NCBI GenBank assembly: GCA_016841245.1
Contig: JAENZN010000015.1
Location: 61,946-94,506, forward strand
DNA length: 32,561 nucleotides
Source: Syntrophomonas sp.
GTDB lineage: Bacteria; Bacillota; Syntrophomonadia; Syntrophomonadales; Syntrophomonadaceae
Direction: 5' to 3'
Shown here: positions 8,794 to 16,407 of the stretch, one piece after another
How positions within the stretch are numbered: position 1 is the stretch's first letter
Layout: the number at the start of each line of letters is the position of its first letter
Program-made: the position numbers and the translations under genes
The notes under the pieces: model-generated
The model's database searches: none
The model's input: only the letters and a program-made list of their open reading frames with translations
Told to the model about the DNA's origin: nothing

Positions 8794-8935
8794 GCGATTT
8801 TTAACAGTACGTACCTCTCCCTTATGTTCTCCGGTCAGAATTTCTACTTCAAGTTCCTGAGTACCCAGGTATAATCCGGTCAGGGAATCGCCTTAATATT
8901 CGTTTCTTCTTTTCTTCGCTCAAATAAATATCAAG

Positions 8936-8966
8936 TTGACCCGCCCCTTGGGGTTGGTTTTATACT
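8936..8966 (+). promoter_or_regulatory. MerR-type promoter and operator with 19-bp spacer
   Basis: TTGACC (8936-8941) and TATACT (8961-8966) are separated by 19 bp, the over-long spacer typical of MerR-controlled promoters. A dyad sits inside the spacer (ACCCGCCCC-TT-GGGGTTGGT). The merR-like gene begins 20 bp downstream, so autoregulation is likely. Confidence 0.75.
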
Positions 8967-8986
8967 AACTGTAAGGTGGGATAGTG

Positions 8987-9796
8987 ATGGAGAATCGTAT
9001 AAAAATCGGTGAGTTTATTAAATTAACCGGAAGTACCCTAAAAACTATTATTTATTATCATAAGATAGGTTTACTGCCAGAACCGGAGCGCTCTCTGGGT
9101 GGATACCGCTTATACGGACCGGCGGAGCTGAATCGTATGCGTTTGATCAAACGCCTTAAATCTCTGGGACTGGACCTGCAGCGTATTAAAGAAATAATGG
9201 GAGACTTGCAAAACCCCAGAACATCGCAGGAAGTCCTGCTATCCTTGCGTCGTGAGTTGCTAAGTGATATGAAAGCCCTGGAAGTAGCGAAAATCGACAT
9301 CCTTCTGGGTGAAGATGCACTGCTCCTGGACGAGGACAGTTTTGATTCCCCTTCTTTTCAAATGATCACTGAGATATTAGGGGAGGATCAAATTGAAAAA
9401 TATGCCCGAATCTGCCCGGATATCTATGATCAGCACCGTAAATTGTATGGCATCCTGGATGATTTCCAGTGGGGTGAGGATTACCAGGAAACCTTTCGCA
9501 CCCTGGCCGAGTATTTTAAAGCGCATCCTGATCAATATCAGCTGGCTTTGGATTCAGGAGCTCGTTGGTCCCGGCTTTCCCAACTTCATGAAGATGATCC
9601 CCAGATAGAAGCTTTGGCTCGTGAATCTGTCGCATTCGTCAAAAGCATGCCTCAAGTAAAAGAGCTGATATGCAATCATTCAGGAATGAAAAAACCTCTA
9701 GAAAGCTTATATCAGGAAATGGTGGCGAGTGTGCTTTCACCGGCCCAAATTAAGTATAACCAACTTTTTGAAAAGTTTCTCTCATCAGAAGACTAA
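8987..9796 (+). CDS. MerR family transcriptional regulator, 269 aa
   Basis: The N-terminal 75 residues are a MerR winged helix: IGEFIKLTGSTLKTIIYYHKIGLL, then GGYRLYGPAELNRMRLIKRLKSLGLDLQRIKEI. A dimerisation helix follows (about 80-110). The C-terminal about 150 residues are helical, without the cysteines of metal-sensing members, so the effector is probably not a thiol-bound metal. I prefer the ATG at 8987, six bases after AAGGTGGG, over the adjacent GTG at 8984. The promoter has a 19-bp spacer. The next gene on the same strand encodes a membrane methyltransferase, and a YibE/F gene is divergent; either could be a target. Confidence 0.85.
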   Translation: MENRIKIGEFIKLTGSTLKTIIYYHKIGLLPEPERSLGGYRLYGPAELNRMRLIKRLKSLGLDLQRIKEIMGDLQNPRTSQEVLLSLRRELLSDMKALEVAKIDILLGEDALLLDEDSFDSPSFQMITEILGEDQIEKYARICPDIYDQHRKLYGILDDFQWGEDYQETFRTLAEYFKAHPDQYQLALDSGARWSRLSQLHEDDPQIEALARESVAFVKSMPQVKELICNHSGMKKPLESLYQEMVASVLSPAQIKYNQLFEKFLSSED

Positions 9797-9864
9797 TTGG
9801 CAGTTGTTAAGAATAAGGGGAAAGGTTCATTTCCCAAGTTGGCGAGGACTAGGAGGTAATCTCT

Positions 9865-10545
9865 ATGGAAGAAGACAATACGGATTTATCCAAGATTAAA
9901 GCTTATCTGGTACCGATATTAATTATGATTGTGATGGGCCTTATCTTATTCCTCCCCGCAGGTTCGTTGAAGTATTGGCAGGGGTGGATCTGGTGGTTAG
10001 TGATCTCTGCCATAACGCTATTTATTACCGCCTTTTTTATAAAGAAAGATCCCGGGCTTTTATCAAGGCGAATGAAGGTTAAGGAAAAAGAACCCCAGCC
10101 TTTTATCATCCGCAGTTTATCATTATTATCTATGTCCGCCTATTTAATCCCCGGCTTTGATTACCGTTTTCACTGGTCGGCAGTGCCGGTTGGGGTTGTA
10201 ATTGCCGCCAATGCTATTGTCTTGATTGGATATATATTCATCTTCTTTGTTTTTAAAGAGAATAGTTATGCTTCGACTGTTATACAGGTGGAGGAAGAAC
10301 AAGAGATTATTAGCACTGGCCCCTACGCTATTGTCCGTCATCCCATGTATATGGGGTTATTGTTAATGAATTTGTTCACTCCTCTGGCCCTTGGTTCTTA
10401 TTGGGCATTGATATTTGCTTCCCTTTTCATTCCTACAATAATATTCAGGATAAGAAAAGAAGAGGAGGTGCTTCTTCGCTGCCTCCCAGGATATGCAGAC
10501 TATTGTCTAAAGGCTAGATATCGCCTGATTCCGTCAATCTGGTAA
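9865..10545 (+). CDS. ICMT/PEMT-like integral membrane methyltransferase, 226 aa
   Basis: There are about five hydrophobic segments (roughly 13-32, 40-59, 84-98, 108-130, 166-195). The family's SAM-binding signature GPYAIVRHPMYMG is at residues 152-164, and the C-terminal R-x-x-K-E-E-E-LL...GYADY motif at about 195-213. These match the isoprenylcysteine carboxyl methyltransferase/phospholipid methyltransferase superfamily, whose bacterial members methylate largely unknown small substrates at the membrane. TAGGAGG lies ten bases before the ATG. The gene follows the MerR gene by 68 bp and is probably co-transcribed with it. Confidence 0.85.
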   Translation: MEEDNTDLSKIKAYLVPILIMIVMGLILFLPAGSLKYWQGWIWWLVISAITLFITAFFIKKDPGLLSRRMKVKEKEPQPFIIRSLSLLSMSAYLIPGFDYRFHWSAVPVGVVIAANAIVLIGYIFIFFVFKENSYASTVIQVEEEQEIISTGPYAIVRHPMYMGLLLMNLFTPLALGSYWALIFASLFIPTIIFRIRKEEEVLLRCLPGYADYCLKARYRLIPSIW

Positions 10546-10634
10546 ATAATTGATAAAGCTTAATGACTATAAGGTTGGTATGTTTGTTTTGAAGTAATAA
10601 CTCTAAATAAATCTTAACAGAAGGGGGTAATTCC

Positions 10635-11207
10635 ATGCGGGATATTGCCGACAAAATGTCTAATAAAACTATAAAAGAAGATTTCGGCATTGATATGCAA
10701 CGAACACTACATTTAATTCGTGGCCACGATCTAGTTGGGACAATGATAGCAAAAGCTATGGAACGAGGGGAATTTAATAATCTGGAGGGGGCCGGTAAGC
10801 CGCTTAACCTGGAAGAAAACCCCTTTGAGCCCGCTGAATTGCATATGGTTCATAAAATCCTCAAGGATAACGGTTATGCGCCCTACTGGATTGAACTTGG
10901 CAAAGAAATCGATATCCTTAGAATAAAATTTAATAAGGATATTGATTACTTCAAACGGTATACCTGGATTATTTTTAGCGAAAAACGAAGCAGCGCGGCT
11001 ATACGGCGATATGACCTAAAAAAGAATGACTTCTATAGCCAAAGCCGGGAACGCCTGATGGAAATTTCGAAAAAAATACTAGATTATAATGTTCATTGCC
11101 CAATTTCGTTAGGTCGGGCCAATTTCGACGTAGATGATGAGATGAGCAGCATATTTAAAGACATAGAAAATATAATTGAAACCAGCACTGGCAAGCAAAA
11201 CAAGTAA
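10635..11207 (+). CDS. DUF1992 (DnaJ-homologue C28 domain) protein, 190 aa
   Basis: The conserved core is visible at residues 35-80: I-x-KAMERGEFNNLEGAGKPL followed by NPFEPAELHMVHKILKDNGYAPYWIEL. This matches DUF1992, found alone in bacteria and fused to J-domains in eukaryotes; its function is unknown. The rest is helical and charged. The protein is soluble, with no signal peptide. The ATG at 10635 follows AGAAGGGGG, and a strong terminator lies 24 bp after the stop. The first ten residues precede the usual family start. Confidence 0.85.
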   Translation: MRDIADKMSNKTIKEDFGIDMQRTLHLIRGHDLVGTMIAKAMERGEFNNLEGAGKPLNLEENPFEPAELHMVHKILKDNGYAPYWIELGKEIDILRIKFNKDIDYFKRYTWIIFSEKRSSAAIRRYDLKKNDFYSQSRERLMEISKKILDYNVHCPISLGRANFDVDDEMSSIFKDIENIIETSTGKQNK

Positions 11208-11231
11208 TCGACATAAATCACAGGAAAAGCA

Positions 11232-11255
11232 AAACCGCGCTAACCAGCGCGGTTT
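11232..11255 (+). terminator. Rho-independent terminator of the DUF1992 gene
   Basis: AAACCGCGCT and AGCGCGGTTT form a perfect 10-bp GC-rich stem with a four-base loop, followed by TTTCTTCATT. Confidence 0.85.
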
Positions 11256-11298
11256 CTTCATTCTGCATGGAGCCGATGGGCGGATTTGGAGAAAACCA

Positions 11299-11488
11299 GG
11301 GGGACGGTTCTAGTGGTTTGACACAGGTTATGAATCACGCCTTCAAAATCATACCTCTGCTTATTCCCGTTGATTGAGCCAATTGTCTTGTGGACAGCCC
11401 CTCATCTTGCAAAGACTTCCAAAATCTATCTCTTTTATCCTTTTGCATACAAGAATCAGCAAACCACGCAACCACTAGAACCGTCGCC
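11299..11488 (-). mobile_element. MITE-like element from the 3' end of a REP-associated transposase (copy 1)
   Basis: The ends are inverted copies of GGGGACGGTTCTA (left 11299-11311; right 11476-11488 with one change, CCGTCGCC). The interior is about 80% identical to the element at 13265-13436. On the minus strand it still reads VAWFADSCMQKDK...DEGLSTRQLAQSTGISRGMILKA then stop, the C-terminal helix-turn-helix typical of Firmicute Y1 REP-type transposases. The catalytic HUH part is gone, so the element cannot move itself. Confidence 0.7.
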
Positions 11489-11505
11489 GAGGGTAATTAT
11501 TGAAT

Positions 11506-11551
11506 AAAACCAAAAGAGCCGATCTGTTTGATGATCGGCTCTTTTGGTTTT
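11506..11551. terminator. Strong bidirectional terminator after the anti-sigma gene
   Basis: A perfect 19-bp stem (AAAACCAAAAGAGCCGATC and its complement) with an eight-base loop, flanked by A- and T-runs. It lies eight bases beyond the stop of the minus-strand gene at 11559. Confidence 0.9.
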
Positions 11552-11558
11552 TTGGTTA

Positions 11559-12461
11559 TTATACAGACTCAGCGATTTTTATAATCTCTTCTTTGCTGCA
11601 CCCTTCAGCGATAAGGGTACAATTTACATCGCCTATATTCCACGTCAGGGTTGAATCATACCAGGCTCCATTGTTGCCATTAATCGTGACCGGCTCAATC
11701 TTATCACTACCCAGTTCGTATTTGGTCTGTTCATTCATAAGTCGCTGCATCAGGATAATGTCTTTTCCCGATCCCTGAAAGTTAAGAGTAATATGATCTT
11801 GAGAGCCTTCATAGCACTCCGCATTTTTAAAGGAATAGCCTTTAGGTAAATATGTCGGGGCCAGAATTGTATAAGATATTCCTTGCTGAGCATCAGCCAG
11901 GTTGGAATAGTTGACCTTGTTTGTCGGTGGTTGACCCCAAGTGCTCACTACACAGGGGTGCCCATTTTTATCTGTATATTCAACATATCCGTTTTTATCT
12001 AATTGGGCCTGCTGCTCAGAGGTTAGCGGGTTTGCCTTTGATGGGACAGGATCCGTATTGTCAGCTTGAATTATAGTGACATATGGTCCAAGTTTCAGTA
12101 TATTTCCAATGCCCTTAGCCATTGCTGTCAATGATCCTGGGAAGATCAGATAAAAACCTAGTAGGGCAACCATGGCGAATGATCCCGCCAGCAGTGCAGG
12201 ACGGTGTTTCCCGAAAAAATTCTTCATAATAGCCTCCTTGTTATTTCTTGCCGTATTTTTCGCAAGGCAGCGATTCATTAATTGCCGCCGCAGTATTTGT
12301 TGCTTTCCGTTTTGGGGGATAAGATCTGTTGCTAAAACAGTAGCTAAATTCAATAGATTATCATATTCGGCCGGGGCTTCTTTTCTGTTAGCTTTTGGCT
12401 TACCATCCAAAATACTATCTACATCCTCATTGAAATGCTTCACAAGATCAAATTGGTCCAT
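11559..12461 (-). CDS. Membrane anti-sigma-type protein with DUF4367, 300 aa
   Basis: The chosen ATG at 12461 lies five bases after the stop of the sigma gene, with GAGGCG as ribosome site. About 90 cytoplasmic residues precede a single membrane segment (about 97-115, LLAGSFAMVALLGFYLIFPG). The extracellular part ends in a DUF4367 domain (LPKGYSFKNAECYEG...ILMQRLM...GNNGAWYD...LTWNIGDVNCTLIAEG.SKEEIIKIAES). This layout and the coupling to an ECF sigma fit an anti-sigma factor that holds the sigma until a surface signal arrives. The DUF4367 domain is shared with sporulation-linked surface proteins. No zinc-binding HxxxCxxC motif is visible in the N-domain, so sigma binding is inferred from synteny only. 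Confidence 0.8.
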   Translation of the reverse strand: MDQFDLVKHFNEDVDSILDGKPKANRKEAPAEYDNLLNLATVLATDLIPQNGKQQILRRQLMNRCLAKNTARNNKEAIMKNFFGKHRPALLAGSFAMVALLGFYLIFPGSLTAMAKGIGNILKLGPYVTIIQADNTDPVPSKANPLTSEQQAQLDKNGYVEYTDKNGHPCVVSTWGQPPTNKVNYSNLADAQQGISYTILAPTYLPKGYSFKNAECYEGSQDHITLNFQGSGKDIILMQRLMNEQTKYELGSDKIEPVTINGNNGAWYDSTLTWNIGDVNCTLIAEGCSKEEIIKIAESV

Positions 12462-12465
12462 TGAA

Positions 12466-13029
12466 TCACGCCTCGCTTTCAAGTATTTCTCGTAATTGAT
12501 GCAGAGATCTGTAAAGGATCACACCGGTATTGCTTTCCGACAGTCCCATTAATTCAGCGATTTCTCGGTTCTTCAATCCACCGGCAAATTTCATAGCAAT
12601 GATGTTGCGTTCCCGTCCATCTAAAGAAGTAAGGGCTGCCAGCAGCCTGCCTTGATCCTCACTGTGAACTGCCGCTTCTTCAGGGCTGGGTTGTCCGGAG
12701 GGCAAATCGCAGATGCTTTCCAGAGTTAACCATATCCTGCGTTTGCGTTTTCGGTAATGGGCATTGACCGTGTTTTGAGCGATGGTAAAAAGCCAAACTT
12801 CAAAGGGTGCCCGCTCCGCATTATAAGTCTCGATTTTCTGCATAACCTGTTCAAAAACCTGACTGCTAAGGTCTTCGGCTTCCTCAATGCTATTGAGGCG
12901 ATATCGCATGTATTTATAAATGCGTTGATAATAACGGTCAAAAATATCAGCGATAACATCGGCATGAGAATGCGCCTCATCCCGGGGACATAACTCTTTA
13001 GACAGTGACATTGTTAAAGCTCTTTCCAT
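12466..13029 (-). CDS. ECF-type RNA polymerase sigma factor, 187 aa
   Basis: Region 2 is at about 25-95 (FDRYYQRIYKYMRYRL...AEDLSSQVFEQVMQ...FEVWLFTIAQNTVNAHYRKRKRR) and region 4 at about 130-183 (LDGRERNIIAMKFAGGLKNREIAELMGLSESNTGVILYRSLHQLREIL). The length is typical of the ECF group. The stop codon is followed after four bases by the anti-sigma ATG, so the two are translationally coupled. The upstream region contains two perfect palindromes (13083-13098 and 13141-13152). The start at 13029 has GGGGAAGG very close; the ATG at 13011 (MSLSKEL) is an alternative. Confidence 0.9.
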   Translation of the reverse strand: MERALTMSLSKELCPRDEAHSHADVIADIFDRYYQRIYKYMRYRLNSIEEAEDLSSQVFEQVMQKIETYNAERAPFEVWLFTIAQNTVNAHYRKRKRRIWLTLESICDLPSGQPSPEEAAVHSEDQGRLLAALTSLDGRERNIIAMKFAGGLKNREIAELMGLSESNTGVILYRSLHQLREILESEA

Positions 13030-13082
13030 TACCTTCCCCTCTCAAAAATCCTGTCTGACTGAAATCCTAAAAATGTCGGCAT

Positions 13083-13152
13083 TATATGCGCGCATATATA
13101 TCATATTATCTTCTTATTTGGGTTTAGGGTAAATTTCGCAACCTGGCCAGGT
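13083..13152. promoter_or_regulatory. Two perfect palindromes upstream of the sigma gene
   Basis: TATATGCGCGCATATA (13083-13098, 16 bp) and ACCTGGCCAGGT (13141-13152, 12 bp) are perfect palindromes 54 and 112 bp upstream of the sigma start. They may be operators, or part of the promoter region for minus-strand transcription. No regulator can be assigned. Confidence 0.45.
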
Positions 13153-13264
13153 GCTTCTATAAGTTAGTATGATTAAAACACAAAACCATTACAGAGAATC
13201 AAAACAAAATATCACACCAGTAGCTATTCTACCTACTCGCTATCATCAGGAATAGGGAAACCGA

Positions 13265-13436
13265 GGGGACGGTTCTTATGAATCACGCCTTCAAAATAAT
13301 ACTTCTGCTTATTCCCGTTGATCAAGCCAACTGCCTTGTGGACAGCCCCTCATCTTTAAAAGTTTTCAAAAATCTTTCTTCCTTATCCTTTTGCATACAA
13401 GAATCAGCAAACCATGCAACCAATAGAACCGTCCCC
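13265..13436 (-). mobile_element. MITE-like element from the 3' end of a REP-associated transposase (copy 2)
   Basis: It is bounded by GGGGACGGTTCT (13265-13276) and its exact inverse AGAACCGTCCCC (13425-13436). The right-end flank CCCCCTGGTTTCTA is tandemly doubled (13433-13462). The interior encodes on the minus strand DEGLSTRQLA-stop-STGISRSIILKA-stop, the same decayed transposase tail as in copy 1 and in the same orientation. Confidence 0.7.
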
Positions 13437-13558
13437 CTGGTTTCTAGTCCCCCTGGTTTCTATAAAGAAACATTGCTTCTGTTTAGCTTTAATTAATTTT
13501 GGGCCTATGCCGATATTTATGGTAGGATAACTTCGGCAACCCTAAAGGGGGCATTAGA

Positions 13559-16057
13559 TTGAAATCGAAAAAATATGATATGAATAATTTATATTTTCCT
13601 TCGCGGCTGCTTGATAAATTGGATGGTATTCTCGACTATCCTTTAACCATTGTCGAGGCCCCGATGGGCTACGGTAAAACAACAGCCGTTAAAGAGTTTT
13701 TAAACAACTCGGATGCAATTATACTCTGGCTCAGAGTCTATGACGGTTCTTTGGACAGCTTCTGGAATGAGTTTGCCAGGTTAGCCGGTGAGCTGAAAGA
13801 CGGCCTTTATAACAGCCTGATCAAGCTCGGTTTTCCTAATGATGCCGTTTCTGCGCGGGAAGCGCTTGGGCTGATTTCAAGTCTTGATCTTTCTGAAAAA
13901 TACGTTTTGGTCATTGACGACTACCATTTGATCGACAGCCCCGAGATCGACGAATTTATTGAAAAACTCACCACGAATGAAATTGAGAATTTCCATGTTG
14001 TTTTAAACACGCGCTTTTCAGGATTTCAAAGGCTGGAAGAATACAAGCTCAAAGGCCTGCTGCACCATATCACCAAGGAGGCTTTTGAGCTGTCTGCTGA
14101 AGAAATAGCGGAGTATTATAAGACATGCGGTGTTTCGATTCAGGATACTCAGGCACAGCAGCTTTATTCAGTAACTGAAGGCTGGATCAGCGCTCTGTAT
14201 CTTATGATGCTTGGGTATATTGCAGACGGCAATCTTGACCCGCCCGATAATATATATACACTGCTTGAGAAAGCAGTGTATATCCCGCTTTCCGAAAATA
14301 TTAAAGAGTTCATCATATCAATGTCCATATTTGACGATTTCAGTTTGAATCAGGCGGAATACATATGCCGCGGCATAAATGCCGGTGAATTTCTTCGTGA
14401 GATAATCAACAGAAACTCATTCGTAAACTACGACGGAAGATCAAAAACATATCAAATCCACAGCTTATACAAAAAATATCTCCGCGAGGTCATGGAAGAA
14501 AAAAGTACGGATTATAAAAACGAGCTGTATCGGAAGTCGGCAGAATGGTACAGGCAAAACCGCGACTATACCTCCGCACGGCAATTCTGGTATCAAGGCG
14601 GAGACTTTGAAAACATATTGCAGTCTGTTGAAGAAGAAAAAGCCAAGTATTTTATGGAAAATAATTTAAAAATACTGCAAAAGTATTTTGACGACTGCCC
14701 GCCGGAAATCAGGCGGCACCATCATTATGCGCTTTTAGTCCTTGCGGTTCATCTGTTCGTCCATAATAAATATGAATTGTTTTTGAAGGTTTGTGAGGAA
14801 GCGGGACGAAATGTTGAAGCGGACAACAGCCTGGGCGGCAAAAACCGTGATGAGCTTTTGGGCGAACTTGAAATACTCTATAGTTTTTCTGTTTTCAACG
14901 ACCTGAAAAAAATGTCCACACATTTTGACAAGGCGTGGTCGCTCCTCGGCAGAAGCACATCGATTTACGACGTTGAATCGGACTGGACTTTCGGCTCACC
15001 TTCCGTTTTGTACCTGTATTACAGAGAAAGCGGGAAACTCCGCGAACATGTTGAGGACTTAAAACAAGGGTTGCCCTGCTACTACCGTTTGGCGAAGGGC
15101 AACGGCAGCGGCGGCGAGTATGTCATGGAAGCGGAGTATTATTATAACATGGGAGATTTCATCAATGCTGAGATTTCTCTCAACAAAGCGCTCCACAAAG
15201 CACGCCCGGCCGGCCAATGGAGTATTGAGCTTGCCGCAATGTTTCTCAAAATTCGCATCGATTTTATGAACGGTGATTTCGAAAATATGTTTTATTTGCT
15301 CACCAAAATGCGAAAAGATGTGACGGATCAGGTTGCATACCAATCCCTGCGAACAGTTGAATTGTGCGAGATGGGCTTCTATTCCTGGCTTGACCAGAAG
15401 TATAAAATCCCTGAGAGTCTGGCCCAGCCGGAAACCGGCAGCATACGCCTGATGCACCCGGCCTATGCCATGTTCAACATCATATACGGCAGAGTTTTAC
15501 TCATAAATGAAAAATACACCGAGCTTTTAGGCAGTGCGGAATACTTTTGGGAAACCGCCGCTGTCTATCCCAACCTGCTCGGCATTGTTTATACCCATAT
15601 CTTTCTCGCGGCGGCAAACCTGAAACTGTTCCGAAAAAACGAGGCGCGCGAAAATCTGAAAAAAGCCTTGGATATCGCGATGCCGGACAGGCTTTACATG
15701 CCGTTTGTGGAAAACTGTGATTATATTGAGCCTCTTATCAATGCGCTTTCCGACGAGGGGCTTTATATCGAGGAAACACAACAGATTTTTGATCTATATA
15801 AAACCTACTCAGCTTTAAAAGATGCGATCAAACGCAAATATTTTCCAAATGATACGAATATTCTCTCGGAACGTGAAATGGAAATTGCCGTGCTGGCAGC
15901 CGACGGCCTTACCAACAATGAAATTGCCCAAAAGCTTTTTATCTCCCCGAACACGGTGAAATATTCGCTTAAATCCATTTATTCAAAGCTTTCAATCAAT
16001 AAAAGAGTCCACCTGAAACAGTATATGGATAAGCTCGACAACAGCAAAAATCTGTGA
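13559..16057 (+). CDS. MalT-type (LAL) LuxR family transcriptional regulator, 832 aa
   Basis: The start is TTG at 13559, seven bases after AAAGGGGG. The layout is that of LAL/STAND regulators: P-loop APMGYGKTT (residues 34-42), Walker B VLVIDDY (116-122), a NACHT-like winged-helix region to about 330, a long TPR-like helical sensor (about 330-760) and a C-terminal LuxR helix-turn-helix (about 765-825: LSEREMEIAVLAADGLTNNEIAQKLFISPNTVKYSLKSIYSKL). Such proteins bind ATP and an inducer, oligomerise and activate transcription. The next genes on this strand encode a DUF2442 protein and two surface proteins, plausible targets. A fragment of a close relative lies at 21.06-21.18 kb on the other strand. 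Confidence 0.92.
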   Translation: MKSKKYDMNNLYFPSRLLDKLDGILDYPLTIVEAPMGYGKTTAVKEFLNNSDAIILWLRVYDGSLDSFWNEFARLAGELKDGLYNSLIKLGFPNDAVSAREALGLISSLDLSEKYVLVIDDYHLIDSPEIDEFIEKLTTNEIENFHVVLNTRFSGFQRLEEYKLKGLLHHITKEAFELSAEEIAEYYKTCGVSIQDTQAQQLYSVTEGWISALYLMMLGYIADGNLDPPDNIYTLLEKAVYIPLSENIKEFIISMSIFDDFSLNQAEYICRGINAGEFLREIINRNSFVNYDGRSKTYQIHSLYKKYLREVMEEKSTDYKNELYRKSAEWYRQNRDYTSARQFWYQGGDFENILQSVEEEKAKYFMENNLKILQKYFDDCPPEIRRHHHYALLVLAVHLFVHNKYELFLKVCEEAGRNVEADNSLGGKNRDELLGELEILYSFSVFNDLKKMSTHFDKAWSLLGRSTSIYDVESDWTFGSPSVLYLYYRESGKLREHVEDLKQGLPCYYRLAKGNGSGGEYVMEAEYYYNMGDFINAEISLNKALHKARPAGQWSIELAAMFLKIRIDFMNGDFENMFYLLTKMRKDVTDQVAYQSLRTVELCEMGFYSWLDQKYKIPESLAQPETGSIRLMHPAYAMFNIIYGRVLLINEKYTELLGSAEYFWETAAVYPNLLGIVYTHIFLAAANLKLFRKNEARENLKKALDIAMPDRLYMPFVENCDYIEPLINALSDEGLYIEETQQIFDLYKTYSALKDAIKRKYFPNDTNILSEREMEIAVLAADGLTNNEIAQKLFISPNTVKYSLKSIYSKLSINKRVHLKQYMDKLDNSKNL

Positions 16058-16098
16058 TTCAGATAAAAAACTACCCGAACGGGTAGTACACAGAGAAA

Positions 16099-16129
16099 AA
16101 CAACCACTGTAAAATATGCAGTGGTTGTT
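16099..16129 (+). terminator. Rho-independent terminator after the LuxR-type gene
   Basis: AACAACCACTG and CAGTGGTTGTT form an 11-bp stem with a nine-base loop and a following T7 run. A smaller hairpin (CTACCC-GAAC-GGGTAG at 16071-16086) lies just before it. The regulator and the surface-protein genes are therefore separate transcription units. Confidence 0.9.
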
Positions 16130-16152
16130 TTTTTATTGCAAGGAGAGATTTT

Positions 16153-16383
16153 ATGACATATATAAAGGAAGTTACGCCAAAAGAAGATTATCAGCTTGAG
16201 GTGAAGCTGGATAACGGAATCAGTTTTGTTCTCAATTTGAAGCCCAAGCTTAATACCATACGATTTGGACTGCTGCGTGACAAAGCATTTTTCAGCCGCG
16301 CTGAAACAGACGGTAAGATCATAAATTGGGATGACAAGGTAGAGATTTCTGCAAGCGAGGTTTTTGAGCTAATTAAAAAATAA
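16153..16383 (+). CDS. DUF2442 protein, 76 aa
   Basis: The small protein matches DUF2442 in length and pattern: an N-terminal strand pair (VTPKEDYQLEVKLDNG), a central L-x-LKPKL, and a terminal W-D-D-KVEISASEVFELIKK. Many members sit beside DUF4160 partners in toxin-antitoxin-like pairs, but no partner is seen here. AAGGAGAG precedes the ATG by seven bases. The stop is 24 bp before the next gene, so the two are probably one operon. Confidence 0.8.
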   Translation: MTYIKEVTPKEDYQLEVKLDNGISFVLNLKPKLNTIRFGLLRDKAFFSRAETDGKIINWDDKVEISASEVFELIKK

Positions 16384-16407
16384 TATACTGGAAAGAAGGT
16401 ATTAAAT

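Noticed and set aside
13559-16057. Anti-phage STAND-type defence protein
   Set aside because: The C-terminal LuxR helix-turn-helix and the MalT-like layout fit a transcription activator; no effector domain or defence neighbours.
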